Shown in pieces: positions 32,879 to 44,297 of a stretch of 64,000 bases of DNA. The DNA is from Heterostelium album PN500 (taxonomy: Eukaryota > Evosea > Eumycetozoa > Acytosteliales > Acytosteliaceae). Location: positions 2,356,001 through 2,420,000 of the forward strand of contig NW_008805064.1 in assembly GCF_000004825.1 (NCBI RefSeq), read 5' to 3'. How positions within the stretch are numbered: the stretch's first letter is position 1; each line of letters begins with the position of its first letter. A model generated the notes under the pieces. The model made no database searches. It worked only from the letters and a program-made list of their open reading frames with translations, and was not told the origin of the DNA. The position numbers were made by a program, and so were the translations under genes.

Positions 32879-35800
32879 ATTGATTTTATACAAACTTATA
32901 ATAATGATATATATCTAAAATTTTGAGATACTATTTGTGTGTGTGATACTATGAAAAGAAAATATACAATAACAACAAAATTATACAATTGAATTTGAAT
33001 TGAATGCAGCTGTTGTTTTATGTATTGGATATTATTGCTTTTTTTGTGTTTGGGCTTTCTTTCACAACTTGTAGGAGGAGCTTTTTTGTCAAGATATTAT
33101 TATATTAAATATTTAATAAAATATCAATGTGCACAATACTGGACTGTTAAATTAAATATTTGAAAAAGGATTTTAATGGGGCTGGCTGTGTTTGTGAAGA
33201 AAATGTTTTAAAAGGGGTTTGAAAAGATTCATTGTGTGTGAACATCAGTGGTCTGATTAAAACCATCAAAAAAAAAAAAATTAATTAAAACTAAATTTTT
33301 ATTTTATTTTTTTTACTTTTTTTAAAAAAAATAATTAAAACATTATTTTATTTTTATCTGTTAAGTTAGCAAAAATGTAATAACTAAATTTGGTCAGAAG
33401 AAATACAAAAATTTGAATCATGATAATTATTACTAAATAAATACATTAAAAATAATAATATACAATTGAAAATTTGGAATCAAATCAAAATCATAAATCA
33501 AATAACAAATTATATAATTAAATCAATGTCCAATGACAATTGTATACTTCTGATCTAATTAGTTGAAAAAGTCAAAACGAACAAAACTAGTCCTAATTCA
33601 CAACGACAATCTTATCTGTTGCTTGCTCGGAATTAACCATAAATAACAGAGTACAGTGCATCATAATAGCAGCAATATAAATAAAATCATAAACTCAATC
33701 GATTTCAAATGATTCATCCGTTTTTTACGTCAATTACAAGCTGATTAAAAGTAAATAATCAAACCAATAGACTGTTTGTAAATTATATTTGCTATATTAC
33801 TAAAAGTATATTGTACATAAGCATTTTTTGTAATCAGTCGACAACAATATCCATTAGTAAGTAAATTAAGTAGTATAGTAAATTTATATAAAAAGAGAAT
33901 ATTATGTATATGTATGTGTATGTGTATATGTGTGTATGTGTGTTATGTGTAATAGTTGAGTGGAATGGTATATCATATATATATATAGTAGGTATCTATG
34001 TATATATTCTAATTAAGGAAAAAAGGTCGCTATTATTATATTCAATCACTGTAATTAATAACGATATTCTTTAGATTAATTTTAATAGCATTACCATATT
34101 AATACTTATGAACCATTTGATCGTTATTTTTTTTTTTTAATAGTTGTTTGTGTTTGTGTGTGTTGATACATTTGTCGACAAAAAAGTAGAGTAGAGCAAC
34201 AAAGTAATGATCTGTGGTTGAAAAACAGAGGAAGGGGAGTTGATCACATAATTTTCAAATCATAACAATGCGATTATGATGAATATGATAGTTTTCATAA
34301 TAATCATTACTACCATCTCACAATTCTAAAACGTGCATACACTAATATATTTATTTTTCTGTTTCTCTTTCACTCTCAATTTGAGTTTTTTGTTGTGTTA
34401 TTGTTGTTTTTGTTGTCCGTTAATATATATGTGTTTGTCGTTTGGTCCATACCAATAGGTATAACTCCATCCAAGTGAGTGGAGAGTGTTGCAAGGATAA
34501 GACTGATAATCAACAATCACGATGTGTTGTGTTTGTGTGTGTTTGTGTGAGGTGGGTGAAATATCCCACTAGTAGATTTAACAATATACTTATTGATAAC
34601 TTTGATCTTATATTTTCTACTACTAATACTATTTACTGTATTTCTCTGAGGTAGAAAGCATGCAATTCAATTCAATTTTTTTGGTTTTATTCCAAATTCA
34701 ACTCAAAACTCACCAACAACGTGGAACAAACAACATTAAATTAACAACTACTGGAAACATTAAAATTTTACATTTTTTATCAATCATGATTCAAAATCAT
34801 AAATAATAATAATATCAAATAAACATACATCGATAATCAATTATAATTTTCAATCATTATTTGTTGATTGTCTGTCATAAAAGAGAATATAAACATTAGT
34901 ATTTTTTTTTTTCTTACTGGACATCAAATAAAAATCTAAAACGAATCATACCAAGTTTCCACTCACTCATACCCACCTTTGTCTTTTCTTGACCACACAA
35001 CAAACATCAACACTAACACCAACACCACACTCACTACCACCACAAACACCTGTACACAACAACCCACCACCACATTTACATTAATCAAGGGAAACAAAAA
35101 TAACAATAATTACCAAATTAATATATACACAACCATCTTGTTTTTCAATTCCATTTCCTATTACTATTCAAAAATCCATCTTTATTATTTATTTATATAT
35201 TTTTATGTACAACAAAAGCAATATCTTATTGTACTAATAATAATTATTACTATTATTATAATAAGTGTATCGGTATATTTAGCGTATTGCTCTAGATATC
35301 TATTGGTAGACACTCACATTTTGTCCAAGATATAGATCGAAACAACAAATCAAAATTTCAACCTTTTCAAAAACATAAATATTAATCATACTGATAATAC
35401 TAGTAAATAATAACAACAACAAACAACAACAAGAGCAAACAAGAAGAACAATAACAAAAATTACTAAACTAGTGTTCACTTACTTATCCAATTCATTCTT
35501 TTCCAATTAGCATGATTTTTGGATAATTTTGTGAATTCATTTGTTTTCTTTTTCATTGTAAGAAAAGGTGTCGTCCAGATTGAAAAGACAGAATCACACT
35601 TTAATATATAATTTTATTTATTTATTTATATAATTCATTTACTATTATAATTATTAAAATTATCTATTTTCCAACAAACAACATTTAATCGATTCAATAG
35701 TTATAGATATAAAAAAATCCCATTCTCTATATTCATTCCAAATATTTCGCATATACAACTCAAACAATAACAAACAAAATATTAATAATTATATATTTAA

Positions 35801-36215
35801 ACAATCTTTCGAATTTAATTTCGAATCATTCATGTTCAATATAGAACCAAAACAATAACATTAAAAAACAAGTAGAATTTGAAATCTCCAATTCAATAGC
35901 TCACAGAACCATACCAAAAATAATATTTATTATATTTTCAAATTAAAACTAGAATAAGAAATAAACTTAATGCGGTAGAAGTAGTAGAAATATTAACAAA
36001 TATATATACTTTCAATAAAAACAAAAATAATACTTACACCAATAATAGAATACTTTTAATATTTTACACAAAAAAAAAACAAAGTAAATATTATCCTAAT
36101 TAAAAATTTATTCTATGTTAAATTTAAAACTAAAATACTAACATCACATTTAAAAAATAAATAGAAATTCACTTTATTATATATTATAATATATTTATTT
36201 TAAAGAGTAAAAAAG
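32879..36215. other. 3.3-kb intergenic region (IDH / hydrolase divergent spacer)
   Basis: Largest gene-free stretch. It holds GT/AT simple repeats (33904-33955), long A/T tracts, and from about 34680 to 36200 a + strand rich in A and C with few G (as in ACCAACACCACACTCACTAC), like the leaders before other starts. Open frames at 34442-34654 and 34979-35335 are low-complexity and lack family resemblance. No tRNA or other structured RNA was recognised by eye. A long 5' UTR for the hydrolase or an unannotated non-coding transcript is possible. Confidence 0.55.
33900..33956. repeat. TG/TA-rich simple sequence
   Basis: Imperfect alternating purine-pyrimidine tract (TATGTG units), prone to Z-DNA-like structure or slippage. 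No gene is associated. Confidence 0.75.
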
Positions 36216-37121
36216 ATGGATAGTCGACTTAGTAATGTAACCATCAAAGTTGATTGTGTTACATTGGAAGGAATTCTATGCATTCCTCTAAATCCAATTG
36301 GAATTATTGTTTTTTCGCATGGTACAGGCTCCAGTAGAATTAGTCCTAGTAATTTATATGTCTCAAAGGTTTTAAACTCTGCCGGTTTCGCTACTCTACT
36401 GTTTGATTTACTTACACCCCAAGAAGAAAGACTCGATAGTATTACAGGTGAATTTAGATCGAATTTAAATTTTCTTTCGAATCGAATAATCTCCACCACC
36501 AATTGGATAAAAGAAAATCCATTATTAACTGGTATGTATATTTCACTAGTAATTACTTTTGAAAAGTAGTACTATAAAAATAATTTCCATATTTACTAAA
36601 AAAAAACAACAGGATTACCAATAGGATATTATGGAGCTAGTGCTGGAGGAGGAGCAGCTATTTTATCATCACATTCATCGAATAACTTAATTTTTGGAGT
36701 TGTCTCCAGAGGTGGAAGACCCGATCTGGTGGGAGGTCTGTTGAAATCGATTACTACACCCACACTTTTGATTGTGGGTGGCGATGACTGCGATACATAT
36801 TCACTCAATAAATCGGCAATACAACAAATGAATCAGTGTCAAGACAAAGAACTGATAGTTATACCAAATGCATCTCATCTCTTCCCGGAACCAGGATGTC
36901 TCGAACAAGTTGCAGAGTTCTCGAAACAGTTTCTGAAAAACCAATTGGATAATTTCATAAAACAACATTCACCCACTTGTGGCAGTAGCAATGGCAGCGG
37001 CAGTAGCATCAACAACACATTCAATAATAATAGTAATAGCTTTCTCTTAGGAAAATCCATTTTAGTTTCAAACTCGACAAGTAACTCCAACACTCAGAAT
37101 ATAGGGGTCGCTTCCCAATAA
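36216..37121 (+). CDS. Alpha/beta hydrolase (dienelactone-hydrolase-like)
   Basis: Exons 36216-36531 and 36613-37121 join at G|GATTACC to 274 residues. The fold is recognisable: an oxyanion-loop region IIVFSHGTGSS, LNSAGFATLLFDLLTPQEE, the nucleophile elbow GYYGASAGG (Ser in G-x-S-x-G), the acid strand LLIVGGDDCD and the catalytic-His segment VIPNASHLFPEPG. All three catalytic positions are therefore present. Similar bacterial and plant proteins are small soluble hydrolases of the dienelactone-hydrolase type; the substrate is unknown. The last 50 residues are a Ser/Asn low-complexity tail outside the fold (SNGSGSSINNTFNNNSNS). No signal peptide, so probably cytosolic. Confidence 0.82.
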
Positions 37122-37527
37122 CTATACTATAATAGAATATACAGAACCTGTTTATATTTACTTTTTTTGGTTTAGCGGTACAATTAGAATTTGGCATTGA
37201 TTAAATCAAGAACATTCTTATTGTTATTTATCACACAGTGAAAAGAAAATGTATATATTTTGTTTGAAACCATCTCAATAATGTTTTTTGATACACATCG
37301 CAATTTAATAATAAATAAATAACATCTAATCTTTTTTAAAACAAAACATTTCTCTGATATTTTGAATAATTATTGTTTGGTAAACATGGATGTGCTGATA
37401 CATACACAACAAGATATCGTTTAATTACTCTGTCCAATTAATTTTATTTAATTATATCTATCGCGTTGATGTTATTTTTTAGTTTTTTTTCAAGTTTTGT
37501 TTTGTTTTCAGTTTAGGATTATTCCTT
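37122..37527. other. Convergent 3' spacer
   Basis: About 400 bp between the convergent 3' ends of the hydrolase and ornithine decarboxylase genes. AT-rich, with AATAAA-like signals near 37309-37320. Nothing else was seen. Confidence 0.6.
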
Positions 37528-39044
37528 TTAATAATCTTCCAACTCTGAGTTACAGTAGTAGTAGACTGGAGGTGGACAAAAACCGTTGAAAGAACTGGCA
37601 GAGGCGGTAGTGTATGCACCCATATCTGGGAAATATAACCAATCACCAATCTTGAGTTCTGGCAATTGGGTGTCCTTGGCGATAACATCGATGGAATCAC
37701 AGGTTGGTCCAAAGAGAGTGCATGGGGTTGGAGCCTTGTTGGTTGGTTTGAGCAAGAGAGCGGTTGGCTTGGCGTGGTCGAATTGGATGTTGTTGAATGA
37801 ACCGTAGACACCGTCGGCCAAGTAGTAGTTGTACTGACGCATGTTGTTCGAGGTACGACGTGGATGTTGTCTGTTGTCCTCTTGCTTGATCGATCTCTTT
37901 GAGATGACAGTGACGGCGAGTGTGTGTGACATAGCGGCAAAGTATCTACCTGGCTCGGCAATGATACGAACGCTGCTGTCAAAGAGCTCGGCGGTCTTCT
38001 TACGAATGACCTCTGTGAACTTACCGAACATCTCGTCGTTGGATCCGGTGAAACCACCACCGATGTCGACCAAATTCAACTCCATTCCGTGGGTCTTGGC
38101 CATGTCGAATACCTTTCTGACCATCTCGAGAGCAGTGTCGTAGGCGCTGGCGTCGAAACAACCACTACCAACGTGGAAGCTGACACCGACCACCTTGAGA
38201 TTCATCTCCTTGGCCATCTCCAAGAGGTCGGAGCAATCGTCGATGTGAACACCAAACTTGGTTCCGAATCTCATGAGAGACTTGCTGTCGTCCGGTGCAA
38301 TTCTGAGCACCAACTCGGCCTCTGGGAAGAACTTCTCGATCTTCTCCAACTCACTGAGATTGTCAAAGGTCATCAACTTGACGTTGTTGGTACGGGCATA
38401 CTTGATAGCGGTGATCTGCTTGCATGGATTGGCGTAGATGATACGCGATGGATCGACACCCATCGACAAGACCGACTCGATCTCAGTACGCGAGGCACAA
38501 TCGAAGCTGGTTCCCAATGCTTCCAACACCTTGAGAATACCCATGGTTGGATTACATTTGACGGCATAGAATGGTGTAACATTTGGTAAGTGCTTTACCC
38601 ATTTTTGCCATTGTTTAATGATAACTCCAATATCTAGATTGATAGAAAATGGTAATTACCCGAATATATATTAATTAGTTCATTCATTCATTCAGACATT
38701 TTTCGATTTGTTTGCATTTACCTGCAACAAAGAATGCATCTCTATCATTCTTATCCAAGAGTGAAGTGATGAGATCTTGAATGGTTACATCGGGTGTCCA
38801 TGGTTTAACATCCAACTCCTTCTTGATCTTTTCCATCTTTTCTTGAGCAGCTGACAAAGTCTTTTCTCTGATATTATTATTAATTAAAGATAAACAAATT
38901 TATTATTAAAACTCTGATGATGATTGATGATGATCTTCTTTTTCCTCGATTCTTCTTTTCGATTGATCAATCTCGCAAGACATACTTTAACTTCTTTGAA
39001 AGATGCTCATCGGTGGAGGTTTCTTCGATTTCTCTCTTTGACAT
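37528..39044 (-). CDS. odc: Ornithine decarboxylase
   Basis: PLP enzyme that makes putrescine, the first step of polyamine synthesis. Exons 39044-38986, 38867-38722 and 38633-37528 join to 436 residues, a normal length. Signatures in order: PFYAVKCNP (Schiff-base Lys), SFDCASRTEIE, FHVGSGC, LNLVDIGGGF (Gly-rich phosphate loop), IIAEPGRYF, and GPTCDSID, whose Cys is the second-subunit active-site residue, followed by DWLYFPDMGAYT. All catalytic residues look intact. The GPTCDS and PDMGAYT blocks separate it from antizyme inhibitors and diaminopimelate decarboxylase. There is no evident PEST-rich C-terminal tail like that of mammalian ODC. Confidence 0.95.
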
Positions 39045-39530
39045 TTTGAAAGATTGTTTTGATTTTTTTTTTTGACGAATGAAAAAAAAAAAAAGAATAA
39101 CTAACACTATATATTTATAATTATATAAACTAGAGAAAGCAAGTTAAATAAGAGAGTATTTATATAAATAATGATATAATAATAATCAAAATCTATATTT
39201 TATAATTCTTATTTTAAAAAAAAACAAAAAATAAAACAATCTTTGTTATAAAGGGGTAAGAAATGTGAACAAAACAAAAAAAAGAAAGTTGGAGTGTGTT
39301 TTATGCAGTGGAACAGCAACAACAACAAAAAATTTAAATTTAAAAATAAAAATTATTTTAAAATAATTAAAATATAAAAAAATCGAAGACAAATTTTAAA
39401 TTAATTAAATTTTAACGACCAAGTTCTGAAAATGAATAAAGTCAACCCAGGGTTGTTTGTTTTTGTTGTTGTTATATATATATATATATATATAAATTGT
39501 AATACAAATATATTTTTGAATATTATTTAA
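39045..39530. other. Spacer upstream of ODC
   Basis: About 490 bp of very AT-rich DNA with A runs and a TA dinucleotide run at 39474-39495. It holds the ODC promoter and the folliculin 3' UTR; no gene was seen. Confidence 0.6.
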
Positions 39531-41428
39531 TTAATTATGAGTTACAAAAGTTGAATACCATCTTCTTACACAGGTTGTCCAAAACATAAGAATGGTTACA
39601 TCTTTCTCTTGATTACAATTTATGAGTTGAAGGAATCTCGTTAGTTTTCTATCTTTATCATCCACAATGATCGATCTGATCGAATAGAATGTTTTAGTTT
39701 TACTAGTGTAAAATAATAACAATTAGTAAATATCAATTTTTTATAAAGATAAAAAAAAACAAAAAAAAACACATACTTTATCCATTCCTCTTTAAGTGAA
39801 AGTAGATTCATTCTCTCAATTTCGGGTGGTGAATTTTGTTTGATGATTGTCTCAATTGCTTGACCGAGTGTCGATGTATATCTTGGCCCATTGAAAGATA
39901 TCTCAATCGTTGATCTATATGGACTATCTATATCTTCTGGTTCTTTTGATTTATCATAATCTGAAAAGATTTGATTATTAGTTGTTATTTGTTTTTAGTT
40001 TTTGTTTAATAATGATATAAACTTACAATCAATATCAACCATTGCAATGATATCACGATCGACATGTCTTGGTATTACTGCAGCTGGACTCAATCCGAGA
40101 ATATTACACTCCCAGATCTCTTTGAATTGATCAGAGTAGTAGCAAACGGAGCAACACTCGCTTGGAACCAGTATCTTGAGTAGGTCGATCAGTGATGCCA
40201 CTAGTGGTGGCGATCGGCCCATGATGATTACCTGATTGCCTACGATCGTATTGAATATGAGTGCAGACAAGCTGTTCTCTCCGATGATTCGCAACACCTG
40301 TGAGAGCGAAGTGACCAGCTCCGCCGACACTGGGAATGTCTTTTTCAGCTTCTCCGCCAGGCGTGCGTGCATGTCGAGTTGCAGTTCTTGCCGGTGCTGC
40401 GGTTGATGAGCGTTGTTCAGGTTGATGATGGCGTGTCGTCCATTGCTGGACGCGACCGCCTCCTGCTTCAGCTGCGTCAGCTGCAACTCCTGTTCGGCAA
40501 TCAAAGGTGGTGGATTCTGCAGGAGATGGTACTTTAGGTGACAACTCGAGAGAATATTGCTGAACGTGCGGTGTAGACGTTCGAAAAATCGCGGGTCTTC
40601 AAGCAGGTCGACCAGTGGCCGGAGTGGCGCCGCACGGATACCACGACGCATCATGTTGCTGATGGCGGTCTGGTTGGATTGGCCAGATTGCTCGCGATTA
40701 AACACAACGTTGGCACGGATTTGCATCTCCGATGCGATCGACTTGAGACAATTGACAATCCAACTAAAGTAGGAGACAAGACAGCTGGATTCGCCAAGCA
40801 CCATGAATCCATACTTTCGCGAGGTTCCACGCGCACGACTGTCGTTCAGCTTGAAGGTGTACGAGAGGAAGCAAACATCGTTGTTATTGATGAGCACTGG
40901 TCCCTCTCTGCCCGGCACCAACTCACAGGACAACGATCTGACACAACTGTTTCTGATCTGTGAATACGAGGAGTTCGATGGTTGATGTGTACTTATATAA
41001 TAGATATTGGTGTTATGTTGATCTTGTGATACCAATCCAGTGAAATGTGGAAGAGATGAACATGTTGGACATCTTGTTGTTGTTGTTACAGGTGATTGTA
41101 TGGGTGAAGGTGAAGGTGAAGCTGTAGCTGTAGGTGTAACTACTGGTGTTGTTGTTGTCGTTGTAGTAGTTGTTGTTGTCGATGTGGTTGAGGTGGTAGA
41201 AGATGAACTCGAGGAGGAAAGTGAAGGTGAAGATGGGGCACCAACGCTTGCTGCCGATGAAGATGTGGAGATGTCAACCGGATTGCTATTTGGTGGAATC
41301 ATAATGGAAAGAGTATTCGATGATATCAGTGGTCTATTGATATCTATTTTTGAACTATTATAATTGAATTCATTACTTCCTACTATATTAAATAGTTGAG
41401 GTAACTCTGTATAACTATGTACATTATT

Positions 41429-41463
<35 letters not shown>

Positions 41464-41752
41464 GCAGACCATTTGAATCAGCATTTAATATAGGCGATGA
41501 AGATGATGGTGATGAACTTCCAAGTTGTTTATTTATCGATGAAATTGATAGATTTGATATTATATTACTACTACTACTATTATTACTATTACTATTATTA
41601 CTTGGTATATCTGGAGGTGATGATGCTGCTAAAGATGGTAATATATATTCAGATTGTGTTGTAAAGACAACGGACGGACCATGTGTCTCACAAAAATGTG
41701 TGAGCACCAACGATGTTGAATGATTCTCACCCGGTAATGATATAGTTATCAT
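39531..41752 (-). CDS. Folliculin (FLCN) homologue
   Basis: Exons 41752-40027, 39960-39777 and 39702-39531 join to 693 residues. Human folliculin (579 residues) is a longin-DENN protein that, with FNIP, acts as GAP for RagC/D at the lysosome and links amino acids to mTORC1. Matching blocks: N-terminal LVLTHFCETHGPSVVFTT; RCPTCSSLPHFTGLVSQDQH; SCVRSLSCELVPGREGPVLI; NDSRARGTSRKYGFMVLG; and, in the DENN part, NTIVGNQVIIMGRSPPLV and ECNILGLSPAAVIPRHV. The last exon matches the C-terminal DENN end (DRKLTRFLQLINCNQEKDV). The extra length is Ser/Thr/Asn/Gln low complexity at residues about 45-215, including a polyQ run encoded by a GTT/CAA repeat at 41430-41465. Confidence 0.92.
41430..41465. repeat. 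(CAA)n coding repeat (polyQ in folliculin)
   Basis: About twelve GTT triplets on the + strand, read as CAA (Gln) in the minus-strand folliculin gene. Homopolymer coding triplets are typical of dictyostelids. Confidence 0.9.
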
Positions 41753-42252
41753 TCTTTTATAAATATAGATATTAATATATATAGATAGATTATTATTACA
41801 TTAAATACAAATGAAAATTAAGAATGTTTGTTTTTGTTATTTTTTTTTTTTTTAACAAAAATGACTCGCAAGGACGGAGATACTTTTTTTTCAAAAAGTG
41901 TAAGAAATTGTTTTGATGGAGATGAAAGGATCATATAAAAAAATCAATACAAAATAAAAATATAAAAAATAGATCTTAAATGTTGGTTGATTAATTCAAT
42001 GAATCATCTTAACATTACATAAATAAATACAATGCTATTTATTCAAAAAATACACTTTTTTAGTTTGTTATATTATTTTAATTAATTAATTATGTTATGT
42101 GGATGTTGGAGTTGTTTGTTTATTGTTGTCAATGTTGTTTGTTTGTTTTTTTAAAGTTTTTTTTTTTTTCTTTTTTTCAAAGATTTTTGTGTTTTTTTTT
42201 TTATCTTTCAAACTATATTATATAAATTTGTTTGTTTTTTTTTTTTGAACAC
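41753..42252. other. Spacer between folliculin and RanBP1
   Basis: About 500 bp, T-rich on the + strand. It holds the folliculin promoter and the RanBP1 3' UTR. A less AT-rich patch at 41860-41880 (GACTCGCAAGGACGGAG) is a possible regulatory site. Confidence 0.55.
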
Positions 42253-42989
42253 TTAATCTTTGATGTTGTACAACTCTTTCATTTCCTTTTGAGCTGCTTC
42301 AAATTGATCTTTGAATGCGTTGGCATTCTCTGCTGAACCGAAACGGATGGCAAAAGTTTCTTCGACACCGTCTGGGTGTTCCTCGTCGGAGTAGTCCTTT
42401 GGACACTTCCAAACCCATGACTTATCGCTACCCATGTTTGCTTCCAACTTCAAGTATGGTGAAACGTAGTGATTTAAACAAACTTTCAATACCTTTTCTC
42501 TTCTCATACTGACTCTAATCTTCTTGGTCTCTTTGTGCTTCAAGAGTTTGACAACACCAACACCACGTTCATTCCATTGTGGTTGTGGATCAGTTACAAA
42601 TCTGAATAATTTTGCTCTCCTATAATTATATAATTATAATATATATAATAATTAATATATATCTTGTAGATGATTGTTTGATTGTTTGATTGTTTGATTA
42701 ATCTCACTTACATTTCGAAAAGAACTTCTTCATCTTCTTCGTTTGTCTTTGTTTCTTGTTTGGTGAGGTTGAGTTTTGGAGTGAATTCTACATTTGGTTC
42801 GTGATCTGGTGCATTCTCTTCCTTTGGTTCAGAGGAAGATTCGGTGGTGGTGTTGCTAGCACTACCGGTGAATGCACTTCCAAAGATGCTGGTGGTCTCT
42901 TTCTTCTCTTCGACTGGAGTTGTTTCGGTTTTGACCTCTGGAGTAGTTTCGGTGGTGGTGGTGGTTGGAGTAGTTTCGTTTTCCGACAT
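42253..42989 (-). CDS. Ran-binding protein 1
   Basis: Cytosolic RanGTP-binding protein that, with RanGAP, releases Ran from export and import complexes. Exons 42989-42712 and 42619-42253 join (GAAAT|GAGAGCAAAA) to 214 residues. The N-terminal 75 residues are Thr/Glu-rich and acidic. A single RanBD1 domain fills the rest: EVLFEMRAKLFRF, QWNERGVGVVKLLKHKETKK, RVSMRREKVLKVCLNHYVSP, and WVWKCPKDYSDEE with the following ETFAIRF strand. Length and single-domain layout match RanBP1 rather than RanBP2/Nup358 or RanBP3. The start is the only upstream in-frame ATG, giving MSENETTP. Confidence 0.95.
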
Positions 42990-44297
42990 CTTTTATGATA
43001 TTTTTACTAGTATATTATTATTGATGTTATTGTTATATATTATAAATAAGATAAGTGACGACAACTTTCACAATTGAATTGAAACCAAATTTTTTTGTTT
43101 TTTTTTTTGACTAAAAAGATAAAAAAAAAAATCGATAAAATTAAATGGATTCTTAAAATTTAAAAATAAGTTAATGGTTTAGTTGTTTGAACGAATCCTT
43201 GTGAGCTTTGTGAAAATGATCTTGAATGTAAATTTGATTATTAATTGTCGAAATGATACACTCAACTCAAAATAACATTAATTTTTTAATTATTTTTTAT
43301 TTTTTATTTTTTATTTTTGTTTAAGGTGGCACGACGTCAACTCAACAAACATCATCAAAAATTTAAATTCGAATAATAATTTTGCAAAAAAATAAATGAA
43401 GTTCGCCAATTAATAAACGAATAGTTCGATGGATAGTGTTGAAAAATTCATTGGGAATAAAAAAAGATAAACATGTTATCGATTATGTATCTTATTCTTA
43501 CTGATTTTATCAGTGTAGGATCCCCTCGAATTTATTTGATAAATTCTTTATAAAATATTTCATATATGTGTTATTTTTTAAAAAAAAAAAAAGAATTATT
43601 AATTTTTTTAAGTGACCTATTTAATATTATTTTCATAGTTCTGTGTTAACAGTAATCAAAATATTTAAATCAAATTTGATCAAAAAAAATATCACATGTA
43701 AGGAATTGGGTGGTTGTAGATCGAAGTTTTGTCAGAAAAAAACTCACCCTATCACATTATGATCTTGGGTGGTGAATTGAAAACAAAATCAAAAAAAAAA
43801 AAAAAAGGCAAGATTTATAACTTTTTAAAAATCAAAAAAAAAACAATTAATTTATACTTTTATATTATATTATAGTAAAAGAATCCAAATTGTGTCATTA
43901 TATCTATTGTATCTTTATAAGTAAATAGTTAAATTAAATAAACATATATATTTTAACTTCTTTTTTTCTTTGTTCTTGTAACTTTTTGACCTCTCATTTT
44001 TGTTTTTTGTATTTTTTTGATATCAAAAAAAAAATAAAAAATAAAAAATAAAATCAAATCATATCAAACAATAGATTAGTAAAACAACAGCCAATTTCTT
44101 TTATTTTTGTTTCATTGCAAATATAACAAATAAAGTCAATAATAAAAAAACTTTTTTTTTTTAAAAAAAAAACAAAACAACACAACAATATATTAGATTA
44201 GATTAGAATTGGTTATTAGTTCAATTGATATCAAACAAAAAACAAAACAACAACGCACAATAATTAATAATCATAAAAGACAAACAAATATATTAGG
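42990..44297. promoter_or_regulatory. Divergent promoter region RanBP1 / F-BAR with GT/CA boxes
   Basis: About 1.3 kb between divergent genes. Within 70 bp, two copies of TTGGGTGG (43706 and 43765 regions) flank an inverted CACCC (43745). Such GT/CA boxes resemble the G-box elements bound by the dictyostelid factor GBF. The rest is poly-A/T. The regulatory role is inferred from motif resemblance only. Confidence 0.4.

Noticed and set aside
34442-35335. Small open frames in the 3.3-kb spacer
   Set aside because: One lacks an ATG start and the other is an AC-rich simple-sequence translation; neither shows recognisable domains or splice partners.
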